Below are positions 53,004-61,722 of a stretch of DNA of 61,722 nucleotides, in pieces. Below the pieces are notes generated by a model that was given only the letters and a program-made list of their open reading frames with translations, was not told the origin of the DNA and did no database searches. The position numbers and the translations under genes were made by a program. The DNA comes from Salibacterium salarium (GTDB lineage: Bacteria; Bacillota; Bacilli; Bacillales; Marinococcaceae): the NCBI RefSeq assembly GCF_030813635.1, contig NZ_JAUSUM010000005.1, positions 1 through 61,722 of the forward strand, in the 5' to 3' direction. Position 1 is the first letter of the stretch. Every line of letters begins with the position of its first letter.

Positions 53004-54095
53004 TTATAATGCCTTTTCCATTAATTTAGGTTTCGCAAAAATCATTCGACCGGCACTTGTTTGTAAAACACTTGTCACGACAACCTCAATCTTTTTGCTA
53101 ATATATTCGCGGCCGCCTTCTACCACAATCATAGTCCCATCATCTAGATAAGCAACACCCTGATTTTGTTCTTTCCCGTCTTTTATAACTTGAACATGCA
53201 TCTCTTCGCCTGGAAGAACAACAGGTTTAACCGCATTAGCCAAGTCGTTAATATTTAGCACATCAACACCCTGAAGGTCACATACTTTGTTTAAATTAAA
53301 GTCATTTGTGACGACCATGCCTCCACGGATTTTCGCAAGTTTAACTAATTTGCTGTCCACTTCATGGATATCTTCAAAATCACCTTCATAAATTTCTACA
53401 TTTACAGGCAATTCTTTTTGGATTCGGTTTAAGATATCAAGCCCCCGTCGTCCGCGATTTCTTTTTAAAACATCCGACGAGTCAGCAATGTGCTGCAGTT
53501 CTTCAAGGACGAATTCCGGAATAACTAACGTTCCTTCGATAAAGCCAGTTTGACAGACATCAGCAATACGTCCGTCAATAATAACGCTCGTATCAAGTAT
53601 TTTCACTTTGGAATTAACTTCTGCTTCTAATTCTTCTTTCTTTTTAGATGTGGCAGCACGACTGGCTGGGATTAAGCTCTTCAATTCATCTCGTTTCTTG
53701 AAACCAACCTGAAAACCAAAATACCCTAAAAAGAATGTAATAAATATCGGAAGAACAGAGCTTATAACTGGAAAATTAACAGAATCTAATGGAATTCCAA
53801 TTAAAAAAGCCACAACAAGACCAAATACTAAGCCAAGCGTTCCAAATAAAACATCTGTTACCGGAGCCTTCACAATCATTTCTTCTAAAATCCGCATACC
53901 ATTCACAATATAATCAGCTATCCAAAATGTTGCCATATACAAAAGAACCGCACCAATAACAGCACCTATATAAGGATTACCGAGCCAATCAGGTATTGAG
54001 CTATATTCCAATAATGATATAAATTCCGGTATAAAAATGAAACCTAATGTTGCCCCGGCAAGCACAAAAAATAATTGAACAATTCTTTTTAACAC
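53004..54095 (-). CDS. yacL: YacL, membrane-anchored PIN/TRAM-domain protein
   Basis: A 363-residue protein. Four N-terminal membrane segments (about 4-28, 40-62, 78-102, 108-130) are followed by a PIN nuclease-like domain (VKILDTSVIIDGRIADVC, with acidic residues also in VVTNDFNLNKVCD) and a C-terminal TRAM RNA-binding domain. Its precise role is not established. GTG start at 54095 is chosen for AAGGAGGTGG upstream. In B. subtilis it follows disA; here it follows radA directly with its own promoter. Confidence 0.92.
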   Translation of the reverse strand: MLKRIVQLFFVLAGATLGFIFIPEFISLLEYSSIPDWLGNPYIGAVIGAVLLYMATFWIADYIVNGMRILEEMIVKAPVTDVLFGTLGLVFGLVVAFLIGIPLDSVNFPVISSVLPIFITFFLGYFGFQVGFKKRDELKSLIPASRAATSKKKEELEAEVNSKVKILDTSVIIDGRIADVCQTGFIEGTLVIPEFVLEELQHIADSSDVLKRNRGRRGLDILNRIQKELPVNVEIYEGDFEDIHEVDSKLVKLAKIRGGMVVTNDFNLNKVCDLQGVDVLNINDLANAVKPVVLPGEEMHVQVIKDGKEQNQGVAYLDDGTMIVVEGGREYISKKIEVVVTSVLQTSAGRMIFAKPKLMEKAL

Positions 54096-54245
54096 GTTTC
54101 CTTCCACCTCCTTCAAACCATTATTGACAAATTTTATTTATTCAAACCTATCAAAATTCACATTAACCAAATTTTCTTTCTATATCGAGTTTACTATAAA
54201 TGTAGCAAAATTTAATCATGTTGTCACAGTTTTTAAGAATTTTTC

Positions 54246-54274
54246 ATTGTATCGTGAACAAATTGTAACGTCAA
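54246..54274 (-). promoter_or_regulatory. SigA promoter of yacL in the radA-yacL gap
   Basis: Minus-strand -35 TTGACG (54269-54274), 17-base spacer, -10 TACAAT (54246-54251). The gap of 207 bases is AT-rich and contains no trace of disA that I can see. Confidence 0.65.
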
Positions 54275-54302
54275 TGTAATTTTTTGCCTTTAAATATGCT
54301 TT

Positions 54303-55697
54303 TTACCAATTAGGTGTTTGATGTTCCAACGTCATTTCCAGCGCTTCTTCAAGTGTAGAAACACCAACAACATCCATGTTTGATGGGGAAGTCCAGCCAT
54401 CCATATTTTTTGCTGGCACAATAGCGCGTTCAAAACCTAACTTAGCCGCTTCATGCACCCTTTCCTCTATCCGGGCCACTCTTCGAATTTCCCCAGTCAA
54501 GCCGATTTCTCCAACAACGACATCTTTTGGGTTTGTCACGTGGTTACGAAAGCTCGAAGCGATACATATAGCAAGACCCAAATCAATGGCTGGTTCATCA
54601 AGCTTTACTCCGCCTGCCACATTAATATAGGCATCTTGGCTTTGGAGAAGCATCCCTAACCTTTTTTCTAACACTGCCATTAATAGCGCGATTCGGTTGT
54701 GGTCAACTCCTGTTGCCGTTCTCTTAGGGTTACTAAAACTGGATGGGGCAATTAATGCTTGAATTTCTACCAGTACTGGCCGTGTTCCTTCAAGCGACGC
54801 TACGACAATCGAACCGGAACTTCCCTGTGTTCGTTCTTCTAGAAAGATTTCAGAGGGGTTTTTTACCTCTTTTAATCCCATTTCCTTCATTTCGAATATT
54901 CCTATTTCATTGGTGGAACCAAAACGATTTTTCACCGCACGTAAAATTCGATACGTGTGGTGCCTTTCCCCTTCAAAGTACAAGACAGAATCCACCATAT
55001 GTTCTAACATTTTTGGACCGGCGATAGAACCTTGTTTCGTAACATGACCAACAATAAAAACAGCGATACCTCGGGATTTTGCAAGTTTCATAAAAGTAGA
55101 TGTTGTTTCACGAACTTGTGCTACACTACCCGGAGCTGAAGTGATGTTCACCTGGTGAACCGTTTGAATAGAGTCTATGACAACAAGAGTTGGTTTAATC
55201 TGATCAATTGCCTGTTCAATTAGATCCATATCTGTTTCGGCAAAGACGAATAATGTCTCTGCTTTTACGTCAAGCCTATCCGCCCTTAATTTCGTTTGTT
55301 TCACTGATTCTTCCCCTGATATATATAACACTTTATGAGAGTGATCAGCCAAAATCGATGTCATTTGCAAAAGCAATGTCGATTTCCCAATGCCCGGGTC
55401 TCCTCCAACTAAAACAAGCGACCCAGGTACTATTCCCCCGCCTAGTACTCGGTTCAATTCGGGTAATGCCGTATCAATCCTAGGTTCCTTTTCGCTTGTC
55501 ACTTTCGTTATGGATTCCGGCTTTTGAGGGGATCCTGGTGCACTAAACGAGCGTTTCGCTCCGCTTTCCTGATGAGAAGAAGACTCTATTTCTTCTACCA
55601 GTGTATTCCACTGATTGCATCCTGGACATTTTCCCATCCATTTTCTTGATTCATATCCACATTCCTGACAGACAAATTTAGATTTCTGCTTAGGCAT
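54303..55697 (-). CDS. radA: DNA repair protein RadA (Sms)
   Basis: A 464-residue RecA-like branch-migration helicase for recombination and transformation. The N-terminal zinc ribbon ([18 protein letters not shown], residues about 10-27), Walker [11 protein letters not shown], the RadA-specific [11 protein letters not shown] and the C-terminal Lon-protease-like domain (about 340-455) are complete. Follows clpC across a hairpin. Confidence 0.97.
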   Translation of the reverse strand: MPKQKSKFVCQECGYESRKWMGKCPGCNQWNTLVEEIESSSHQESGAKRSFSAPGSPQKPESITKVTSEKEPRIDTALPELNRVLGGGIVPGSLVLVGGDPGIGKSTLLLQMTSILADHSHKVLYISGEESVKQTKLRADRLDVKAETLFVFAETDMDLIEQAIDQIKPTLVVIDSIQTVHQVNITSAPGSVAQVRETTSTFMKLAKSRGIAVFIVGHVTKQGSIAGPKMLEHMVDSVLYFEGERHHTYRILRAVKNRFGSTNEIGIFEMKEMGLKEVKNPSEIFLEERTQGSSGSIVVASLEGTRPVLVEIQALIAPSSFSNPKRTATGVDHNRIALLMAVLEKRLGMLLQSQDAYINVAGGVKLDEPAIDLGLAICIASSFRNHVTNPKDVVVGEIGLTGEIRRVARIEERVHEAAKLGFERAIVPAKNMDGWTSPSNMDVVGVSTLEEALEMTLEHQTPNW

Positions 55698-55743
55698 ACA
55701 TTTCCCTCACTTTTACTGTGCCATTGCCTATAACGTATTGAAA

Positions 55744-55786
55744 ATGGCTGTTCGATCAGTGTCGAATACACTTCACAAACAGCCAT
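55744..55786 (-). terminator. hairpin between clpC and radA (possible partial terminator)
   Basis: ATGGCTGTT pairs with AACAGCCAT (55744-55752 and 55778-55786), with a second AGTGT/ACACT stem inside. Only TTTTC follows in the transcript, so readthrough into radA is likely. Confidence 0.6.
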
Positions 55787-55807
55787 CAAATGGAAGAGTT
55801 TTATTGT

Positions 55808-58261
55808 TTACGTTTTAGCCCCTGATTTGGTTTCAACATAATATTCTCCGTCTTTCACATCAATAAAGGCTGTATCTCCTTTTTGAATATTACCGCGAAG
55901 TAATTCTTCAGATAACCGATCTTCTACCTGTCGTTGAAGAGCGCGACGTAACGGACGAGCACCATATTCAGGGTCAAATCCTTCATCAGAAATTTTATCT
56001 TGAGCCTCTTCACTTAACTCAATATTAATTCCTTGTTCAGATAGGCGTTGTTTAAGTTGTTCAGCCATGAGAACAACAATCTCTTTAATATGTTGTTTCT
56101 CTAAGCTGTGGAAGACAATAATTTCGTCAATACGGTTTAAGAATTCCGGACGGAACGTATTCTTGAGTTCGCCCATTACTTTATTCCGCATGTTTTTGTG
56201 GTCTTCCCCTTCATCTGTATTTGTTGTAAACCCAACATAGTTGTTTTTCTTCAATAAGTTAGCGCCGACGTTAGAAGTCATAATAATCGCTGTATTTCTA
56301 AAGTCAATACGACGTCCTTTGGAATCCGTAAGAAATCCATCTTCTAATACTTGCAAAAGAATATTAAAGACTTCTGGATGCGCTTTTTCAACTTCGTCCA
56401 ACAAAATAACGGAATACGGGTTACGGCGCACTTTTTCCGTTAACTGTCCGCCTTCTTCAAACCCTACATATCCTGGTGGTGAACCGACCAAGCGGCTGGT
56501 CGCGTGTCGTTCCATATATTCAGACATGTCGATACGAATCACAGATTCTTCGTCTCCAAATAATGTTTCCGCTACCGCTCGAGCTAATTCCGTTTTCCCT
56601 ACACCAGTTGGTCCTAAGAAAATGAAAGAACCTATTGGGCGTTTCGGGTCTTTTAAGCCAGCACGTGCACGTCTAACGGCTTGAGAAACAGATTTCACCG
56701 CTTCATCTTGACCAATGACACGGTTATGAAGAATTTCTTCCATTTTCAGAAGACGTTCTGTTTCTTCTTCTGCGATTTTAGCAACTGGAATACCGGTCCA
56801 GCTTGCTACAACTTGCGCAATATCTTCTGGTGTGACTTCCGTATTTTCCTGACCTTGTTTTTCTTTCCATTCATCTTTCATGTTTTCTACTTCTTCTCGA
56901 AGTCTTTGTTCGCTGTCACGTAAAGAAGCAGCCTTTTCGAATTCTTGACTTTGAACCGATGCATCTTTTTCTTTTCTTGTCTCTTCTAGTTTTTGTTCGA
57001 GCTCTTTTAAGTTCGGCGGAGCCGTATAAGAACGTAGTCTCACCTTAGATCCAGCTTCATCAATAAGATCAATCGCTTTATCCGGAAGGAATCGATCAGA
57101 AATATAACGGTCAGAAAGTTTTACGGCTTCTTCAATTGAACTGTCCGTAATCGTAACACGGTGATGTGCTTCATAACGATCACGTAATCCGGCTAGTATT
57201 TGAATCGACTCTTCTGTTGTTGGTTCATCTACTTGAATAGGCTGAAACCGACGTTCTAAGGCAGCGTCTTTTTCAATATATTTTCGATATTCATCAAGTG
57301 TGGTTGCCCCTATACATTGCAATTCTCCTCGAGCAAGCGAAGGTTTTAAAATATTAGAAGCGTCAATAGCCCCTTCTGCACCACCTGCCCCAATCAGGGT
57401 GTGAAGCTCATCTATGAATAGAATAACGTTTCCTGCTTGGCGGATTTCTTCCATCACTTTTTTCAAACGATCTTCGAATTCTCCGCGGTATTTGGTTCCA
57501 GCAACTACTGTGCCCATATCAAGTGTCATCACTCGTTTACTGCGAAGAATCTCTGGTACTTCATTAGAAATAATAGACTGAGCTAATCCTTCTGCAACAG
57601 CTGTTTTTCCGACACCAGGCTCACCGATTAACACTGGGTTATTCTTTGTGCGGCGGCTGAGAACCTGTATAACACGTTCAATTTCACTGCTGCGTCCAAT
57701 AACTGGATCTAGCCCCTCTTCTTTAGCTACCGCTGTTAAATCACGGGCAAGGCTATCCAACGTAGGCGTATTGGCGTTTGTTGCGCCAGCTCCGGCAGCT
57801 TGCTGCTGATTCCCTCCGGAAGACTCGTTATTACCGAGAAGCTGCAACACTTGTTGACGCGCTTTGTTTAAACTAACGCCTAGATTATTAAGCACTCGTG
57901 CGGCCACGCCTTCTCCTTCGCGAATTAATCCTAGAAGAATATGCTCGGTCCCTACATATGAGTGCCCCAGCTTTCTTGCTTCATCCATAGATAGTTCAAT
58001 AACTTTCTTGGCTCTAGGCGTGTAATGAATCGTCTTCGATCCTTCCTGACCTGATCCAATTAAACCTTCTACTTCTTGTTGTATCTGATCTGACCCAAGA
58101 TTCAAAGCTTGTAACGCTTTCGCAGCTATTCCTTCTCCTTCTCGAATCAATCCTAAAAGGATATGTTCTGTTCCTATATTATTGTGACTCAGACGGATTG
58201 CTTCCTCTTGAGCCAATGCTAGAACCTTTTGCGCTCTTTCTGTAAATCGTCCAAACATCAT
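55808..58261 (-). CDS. clpC: ATP-dependent Clp protease ATPase subunit ClpC
   Basis: An 817-residue HSP100 unfoldase. Two N-terminal Clp repeats (1-150), first AAA+ domain with GEPGVGKT, a middle domain with UVR-like segment (about 420-460), second AAA+ domain with GPTGVGKT, and the C-terminal D2 small domain are all present. It works with ClpP and adaptors such as MecA and McsB, degrading among others phospho-arginine-tagged proteins. Last gene of the ctsR operon. Confidence 0.98.
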   Translation of the reverse strand: MMFGRFTERAQKVLALAQEEAIRLSHNNIGTEHILLGLIREGEGIAAKALQALNLGSDQIQQEVEGLIGSGQEGSKTIHYTPRAKKVIELSMDEARKLGHSYVGTEHILLGLIREGEGVAARVLNNLGVSLNKARQQVLQLLGNNESSGGNQQQAAGAGATNANTPTLDSLARDLTAVAKEEGLDPVIGRSSEIERVIQVLSRRTKNNPVLIGEPGVGKTAVAEGLAQSIISNEVPEILRSKRVMTLDMGTVVAGTKYRGEFEDRLKKVMEEIRQAGNVILFIDELHTLIGAGGAEGAIDASNILKPSLARGELQCIGATTLDEYRKYIEKDAALERRFQPIQVDEPTTEESIQILAGLRDRYEAHHRVTITDSSIEEAVKLSDRYISDRFLPDKAIDLIDEAGSKVRLRSYTAPPNLKELEQKLEETRKEKDASVQSQEFEKAASLRDSEQRLREEVENMKDEWKEKQGQENTEVTPEDIAQVVASWTGIPVAKIAEEETERLLKMEEILHNRVIGQDEAVKSVSQAVRRARAGLKDPKRPIGSFIFLGPTGVGKTELARAVAETLFGDEESVIRIDMSEYMERHATSRLVGSPPGYVGFEEGGQLTEKVRRNPYSVILLDEVEKAHPEVFNILLQVLEDGFLTDSKGRRIDFRNTAIIMTSNVGANLLKKNNYVGFTTNTDEGEDHKNMRNKVMGELKNTFRPEFLNRIDEIIVFHSLEKQHIKEIVVLMAEQLKQRLSEQGINIELSEEAQDKISDEGFDPEYGARPLRRALQRQVEDRLSEELLRGNIQKGDTAFIDVKDGEYYVETKSGAKT

Positions 58262-58287
58262 GTATGCGCACCTCCACTATTAGTAAC

Positions 58288-59367
58288 TTATTCTTCGTTT
58301 TGCATTTCTATTTGCATTCTCTCACGAATTAAAGCAGCCCGTCTTACATCACGTTCATCTGCTGTAAGTTCCTCGCCTGCATATTGCTGCAGAAAGCCCG
58401 GCTGGGTCAATATCATTAATTCATTTAAAATATTACCCGAAATTCCCGTTATTAAATCAAGATCGATCCCTAATCGTACATCAGACAAACGTTTCGTTGC
58501 TTCTTTGGATTCCATCACTCGGCTATTTTTTAACAAACCATAGGAGCGAAATACTTTATCCTCCATCTGGATTTTTGAAGAACGCATTAAAGCTTCCCTT
58601 GCTGACCGTTCTTGTTGAATAACCTGAGTAACAACCCCTTTAAGATCGTCGATAATATCTTCTTCGGACTTGCCAAGCGTCATTTGATTCGATATTTGAA
58701 AAAGATTACCTTGTGCTTCACTTCCTTCGCCATAAATCCCGCGTACAACAAGACCAAGTTGATTAATCGCAGGCAATATACGATTTAACTGCTGCGTCAT
58801 TACAAGAGCAGGTAAGTGCATCATAACAGATGCCCTCATTCCAGTTCCAACATTTGTAGGGCAGCTTGTTAAAAACCCTCGCTTTTCATCAAAAGCATAC
58901 GTTACTCTTTCTTCCATCCAATCATCCAATTCATTAGAAAAAGACAACCCTTCGTCTAACTGGAATCCACGGAATAAAGACTGCATTCTTATATGATCCT
59001 CTTCATTTAACATAATACTTACAGATTCGTCTTCACTAAGAAGAACCCCTCCATAGTATGCATTTTCAGCTAAATGAGGACTGATTAAATGTTTTTCCAC
59101 TAACACTTTTTTTTCATTAGAGGAGAAGTCATTCAACTTTAACAGCTCCAATGGACCTACACTGGAAAATGAGGTATTGGAAAACTCTTTAGAGACTGTT
59201 TCTAATAAAGCTTCAGCGGCATCATTGGAAGCTACAATAGGAAAAGGGTAATTTTCCAAGTTTCGCGCTAAACGAACGCGAGTACTTAAAACAATATCGC
59301 CATCCGGACCAGGACCGCTTTTCATCCACGGACTTATCGCTTTTGAAATAAAATGTTCATGTGACAT
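58288..59367 (-). CDS. mcsB: protein arginine kinase McsB
   Basis: A 359-residue phosphagen-kinase-fold enzyme that phosphorylates Arg on proteins (including CtsR), marking them for Clp[12 protein letters not shown], the NEEDH-type [10 protein letters not shown], and [15 protein letters not shown] are the catalytic blocks. Its start overlaps the mcsA stop by one base, in line with McsA being its activator. Confidence 0.97.
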   Translation of the reverse strand: MSHEHFISKAISPWMKSGPGPDGDIVLSTRVRLARNLENYPFPIVASNDAAEALLETVSKEFSNTSFSSVGPLELLKLNDFSSNEKKVLVEKHLISPHLAENAYYGGVLLSEDESVSIMLNEEDHIRMQSLFRGFQLDEGLSFSNELDDWMEERVTYAFDEKRGFLTSCPTNVGTGMRASVMMHLPALVMTQQLNRILPAINQLGLVVRGIYGEGSEAQGNLFQISNQMTLGKSEEDIIDDLKGVVTQVIQQERSAREALMRSSKIQMEDKVFRSYGLLKNSRVMESKEATKRLSDVRLGIDLDLITGISGNILNELMILTQPGFLQQYAGEELTADERDVRRAALIRERMQIEMQNEE

Positions 59368-59912
59368 TAAGCATCCCCCTCCCCGCCGCGCATTGTTCCT
59401 TCTAACTCACGTATTTGATCTCGTAATTGAGCCGCTTCTTCAAACTCTTCCTGCTCAATACTGTTTTGTAGTTGCTCTCGAAGGTTATCAATTTGCTTTT
59501 GTACCTGCATTTTGCCGCCTGCGCGTTTTGGTATTTTTCCAGCATGTCGATAATTTCCACTATGAACTCTTTTTAAAATCGGATCTAATTTCACATCGAA
59601 TGCTTTATAGCAATGCCCGCAACCAAATCTCCCTGTTTTTGCAAACTGATTATAGGTTAATCCGCATTGTTCACAAACCAATTGCTCAGGAGCCGAAGCT
59701 CTTGAAGACTTAAAACTATTGTTGCTGGATAATTGTTCGAAATTCAACAATCCAGACAATAATTCATGAATAGAGTAACTATTAGAACCTGGAATGTGCT
59801 CTCCTTTGTCACGAGCACATTCATCACACAAGTGCATTTCTTCTTTTTTTCCATTAACAATTTTCGTGAAATGCAGCGTAGCCTGGTGATTCTGACATTC
59901 TTGACAAAGCAC
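59367..59912 (-). CDS. mcsA: McsA, activator of McsB
   Basis: A 181-residue zinc protein. Four CXXC pairs are visible: CQEC near the start, CDEC, CEQC and CGHC. A C-terminal UVR motif ([20 protein letters not shown]) follows. A GTG at 59912 with AGGAG 6 bases upstream gives a length near the B. subtilis protein (185). It works with McsB and also as a metal-stress component. Confidence 0.95.
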   Translation of the reverse strand: MLCQECQNHQATLHFTKIVNGKKEEMHLCDECARDKGEHIPGSNSYSIHELLSGLLNFEQLSSNNSFKSSRASAPEQLVCEQCGLTYNQFAKTGRFGCGHCYKAFDVKLDPILKRVHSGNYRHAGKIPKRAGGKMQVQKQIDNLREQLQNSIEQEEFEEAAQLRDQIRELEGTMRGGEGDA

Positions 59913-59941
59913 TTCCTTCTCCTCCCTCCGCAATCGGATAT

Positions 59942-60406
59942 TTATTTATAGCGTAAACTATAAAGCATCGCTTTAAGCATTTTTGCTCGAATGATATCGC
60001 GCTCTTCAGCGTACTTTAGCGATAAAATATTTCTATCTACCGCTGACAACATAATATTGGCTTCCCGTTTTGAAATTGCTTCTTCCTCAAACAGGCGCAT
60101 AATAATACTTTCTGCTGTAACTTGATCAATTCCTCCATCAATAAGTAGTAATAATTGATCAATAAGCTCTGCATGATCATCTACTTTTACTTTCGTGATA
60201 CGAATATACCCTCCGCCACCCCTTTTACTTTCAACGATATACCCTTTTTCATTTGTAAAACGAGTGCTTATGACATAATTAATTTGAGAAGGAACACATT
60301 CAAAACGTTTTGCTAACTCACTTCGCTTAATCTCTATCAAATCCCTGTCACTCTGCGTAAGAATTTGTTTTAAATATTTTTCAATCACGTCAGAAATATT
60401 CCGCAA
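59942..60406 (-). CDS. ctsR: CtsR, class III stress-gene repressor
   Basis: A 154-residue repressor, the same length as in B. subtilis when TTG at 60406 (RNISDVIEKYLKQIL follows) is used, supported by GGAAGGAGG. The winged helix-turn-helix includes VPSQINYVISTRF and the heat-sensing glycine loop RGGGGYIRI. It represses its own operon through the sites at 60448-60471. Confidence 0.97.
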   Translation of the reverse strand: MRNISDVIEKYLKQILTQSDRDLIEIKRSELAKRFECVPSQINYVISTRFTNEKGYIVESKRGGGGYIRITKVKVDDHAELIDQLLLLIDGGIDQVTAESIIMRLFEEEAISKREANIMLSAVDRNILSLKYAEERDIIRAKMLKAMLYSLRYK

Positions 60407-60447
60407 GGGGGTGACCTCCTTCCCCGGTATTATTCGTTTTTTCATCC

Positions 60448-60471
60448 CTTTGACCTTGACTATCTTTGACT
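60448..60471 (-). promoter_or_regulatory. CtsR operator, three heptads
   Basis: The minus strand reads AGTCAAAGATAGTCAAGG then TCAAAG: AGTCAAA, three bases, AGTCAAG, and directly GTCAAAG. This fits the CtsR consensus RGTCAAANANRGTCAAA with one mismatch, plus a third abutting repeat. It covers the transcription start just below the -10. Confidence 0.85.
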
Positions 60472-60474
60472 ATA

Positions 60475-60503
60475 AATATAATACAATAAAAGGTGAATTT
60501 CAA
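60475..60503 (-). promoter_or_regulatory. SigA promoter of the ctsR operon
   Basis: Minus-strand -35 TTGAAA (60498-60503), 17-base spacer, -10 TATATT (60475-60480), immediately upstream of the CtsR heptads. Confidence 0.8.
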
Positions 60504-60524
60504 GTAATCAGGATGATATCGGTT

Positions 60525-61241
60525 TTACCTATCCTTTGATAGGCTCATTTCTATTTCCAATACGCCGTCTGTTTTCATCAACTTTTCATACAGAGCTGTA
60601 CGATTTATGGCCTTGTGCACGTCGATATGTAAGTCAAAGGAAAGTTTCGTTCCTTGTTCTACTCTATTATCCGCACCACCGGCTAATTTTTTGACGACAA
60701 CGTTTTCTTTTTCTAACACTTTAATAACTTCAGACAAAGCAGCATCGTTTTTGTCCATGATTACTTCTATTTTTTCGGACTGGGTAGAAGATCTGAAAAA
60801 ACGTTCAATGTCATTCAAAATAAACAAGCTCAATACTACCATTATTGTTGTAAATGCGGCCGCAAAATACATACCGGCTCCTGCTGCTAAACCAATAGCA
60901 GCCACCACCCAAATCGAAGCAGCTGTTGTTAACCCTTTGATGGAGACCCCTTGTACAATAATTGTTCCTGCTCCTAAAAATCCAACCCCACTAATAACAT
61001 AGGAGGCAAGACGAGATGGATCGTATGCTGAAATATCTGGATTTTCTTCTAAGTATGGTTGAAACCCAAATAATGCCATTACCATTGCCAAACATGCTCC
61101 AGTTCCGACTAATAAATGCGTTCTAAATCCTGCTGGATGTCTCTTATATTCACGTTCTGCCCCTATTAGACCAGCTAAACATGCAGCTGTCAGTATTCTT
61201 GCCATAATCACATAGGAGTCTTGGTTCATAATTATATCCAT
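60525..61241 (-). CDS. MgtC/SapB-family membrane protein
   Basis: A 238-residue protein with about four to five membrane segments in residues 10-145 and the family signature EREYKRHPAGFRTHLLVGTG and GVGFLGAGTII. A soluble ACT-like C-terminal domain (about 160-235) follows. MgtC proteins affect magnesium or phosphate/ATP homeostasis; transport of magnesium itself is not generally supported. It has its own promoter and lies between the 5S gene and ctsR, a place where B. subtilis has no such gene. No magnesium riboswitch was recognised upstream. Confidence 0.9.
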   Translation of the reverse strand: MDIIMNQDSYVIMARILTAACLAGLIGAEREYKRHPAGFRTHLLVGTGACLAMVMALFGFQPYLEENPDISAYDPSRLASYVISGVGFLGAGTIIVQGVSIKGLTTAASIWVVAAIGLAAGAGMYFAAAFTTIMVVLSLFILNDIERFFRSSTQSEKIEVIMDKNDAALSEVIKVLEKENVVVKKLAGGADNRVEQGTKLSFDLHIDVHKAINRTALYEKLMKTDGVLEIEMSLSKDR

Positions 61242-61283
61242 AAAACATCACTCCTTACTATTATTCCTTGTTAAATTTTTTAT

Positions 61284-61311
61284 ATTATATCGTATAAATT
61301 TCTTGGAACAA
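61284..61311 (-). promoter_or_regulatory. candidate promoter of the MgtC-family gene
   Basis: Minus-strand -35 TTGTTC (61306-61311), 16-base spacer, -10 TATAAT (61284-61289), about 43 bases before the ATG. Confidence 0.55.
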
Positions 61312-61628
61312 AGACAGGGATTCCCAACAATAGGATACCTTACATTTATGTTAATAAAACCACCTGTTGGTTATTAGACACATCTCCACTTCTACATGCA
61401 CTGTGGCCTTTTTTATTTTTAAAACATCTAACATTTATATAAAAATTAGCTAGGTTAGTTAATAAACGGGAAAATGTCCTCCAAATTACAATGGGGACAT
61501 TTGATCAAAAAAACACGCTTAGCATGTCTTCTAAACGAAAGAAGAATGTATCTTCCACATACATCCATCTCGTTAGGTCTTAGGTGGAATGGCATGCACT
61601 AACATGAAGGACGCTATTTCTATTTTAA
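61312..61628. other. AT-rich gap after the rRNA operon, no gene seen
   Basis: About 315 bases between the 5S terminator and the mgtC-family promoter. Only readings of about 22 codons without ribosome sites occur. A pair of related segments (AAATGTCC and GGGGACATTT, near 61473-61502) forms a weak inverted repeat. No tRNA, riboswitch or mobile element is recognised. Confidence 0.6.
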
Positions 61629-61629
61629 T

Positions 61630-61662
61630 AAAAAAAAGCTGCCAGATGATATATCTGACAAC
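61630..61662 (-). terminator. rRNA operon terminator after 5S
   Basis: On the minus strand GTTGTCAGAT pairs with ATCTGGCAGC and is followed by a run of eight or nine T, 13 bases after the 5S 3' end. Confidence 0.88.
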
Positions 61663-61674
61663 CTTTTTGGTATG

Positions 61675-61722
61675 GCCTGGCGACGTCCTACTTTCACAAA
61701 GGGTTGCCCCTTCATTATCATC
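61675..61722 (-). rRNA. 5S rRNA, 3' end (partial)
   Basis: The minus strand reads GATGATAATGAAGGGGCAAC then CCTTTGTGAAAGTAGGACGT and CGCCAGGC, the 3' part of a Bacillus-type 5S rRNA. The gene continues beyond the right edge and closes the rRNA operon upstream of ctsR. Confidence 0.95.

Noticed and set aside
61242-61674. Magnesium (M-box) riboswitch or small gene upstream of the MgtC-family gene
   Set aside because: No M-box conserved segments, start sites or ribosome sites were seen; only an AT-rich spacer and a plain promoter.

Overview
The window is the conserved 'ribosomal superoperon' segment of a spore-forming Bacillaceae chromosome (Firmicutes, moderate GC). It lies between two rRNA operons: the 3' end of a 5S rRNA is at the right edge and the 5' end of a 16S rRNA at the left edge, both on the minus strand. 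Nearly every gene is on the minus strand, so biological order runs from high to low coordinates. Sporulation genes (sigH, gerD, cwlD, pdaB, kbaA), the ctsR-mcsA-mcsB-clpC stress operon and Bacillus-type leaders (T-box, L10, L13) point to a relative of Bacillus. I cannot name the species; a halophilic or alkaliphilic Bacillaceae lineage is possible but unproven.

Reading in transcription order: 5S rRNA, an MgtC-family membrane protein, ctsR-mcsA-mcsB-clpC under CtsR control, radA, yacL (PIN/TRAM; the disA gene normally found between radA and yacL is absent), ispD-ispF, gltX, a cysteine T-box, cysE-cysS-mrnC-rlmB-rae1, sigH, a decayed rpmG, secE-nusG, rplK-rplA (each preceded by an L1-site-like element), an L10 leader with rplJ-rplL, ybxB, rpoB-rpoC, the str group (ybxF, rpsL, rpsG, fusA, tuf), the whole S10-spc-alpha cluster (rpsJ to rplQ, with secY, adk, map, infA and rpoA), ecfA1-ecfA2-ecfT-truA, an L13 leader with rplM-rpsI, then an accessory patch, then ybaK-cwlD, salA, gerD (plus strand), kbaA, pdaB (plus strand), a small conserved-looking ORF, and the rRNA promoter with 16S.

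The only accessory region is 5438-7966, immediately downstream of rpsI. It carries a TetR regulator with a metallo-beta-lactamase-fold hydrolase, and a MepB-family gene. These are punctuated by three direct repeats of the rpsI 3' end plus terminator. The simplest reading is successive integrations at the rpsI 3' end, leaving att-like scars without an integrase. The far repeat keeps a displaced, different S9 C-terminal coding tail.

Other departures from the ancestral layout are a one-base frameshift in gerD at an A7 tract, the loss of disA at this locus, a frameshifted rpmG remnant, an adenylate kinase LID with half the zinc ligands replaced, and several perfect palindromes in promoter regions. 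I did not find a clearly new multi-gene system; the rpsI integration scars are the most unusual structure.
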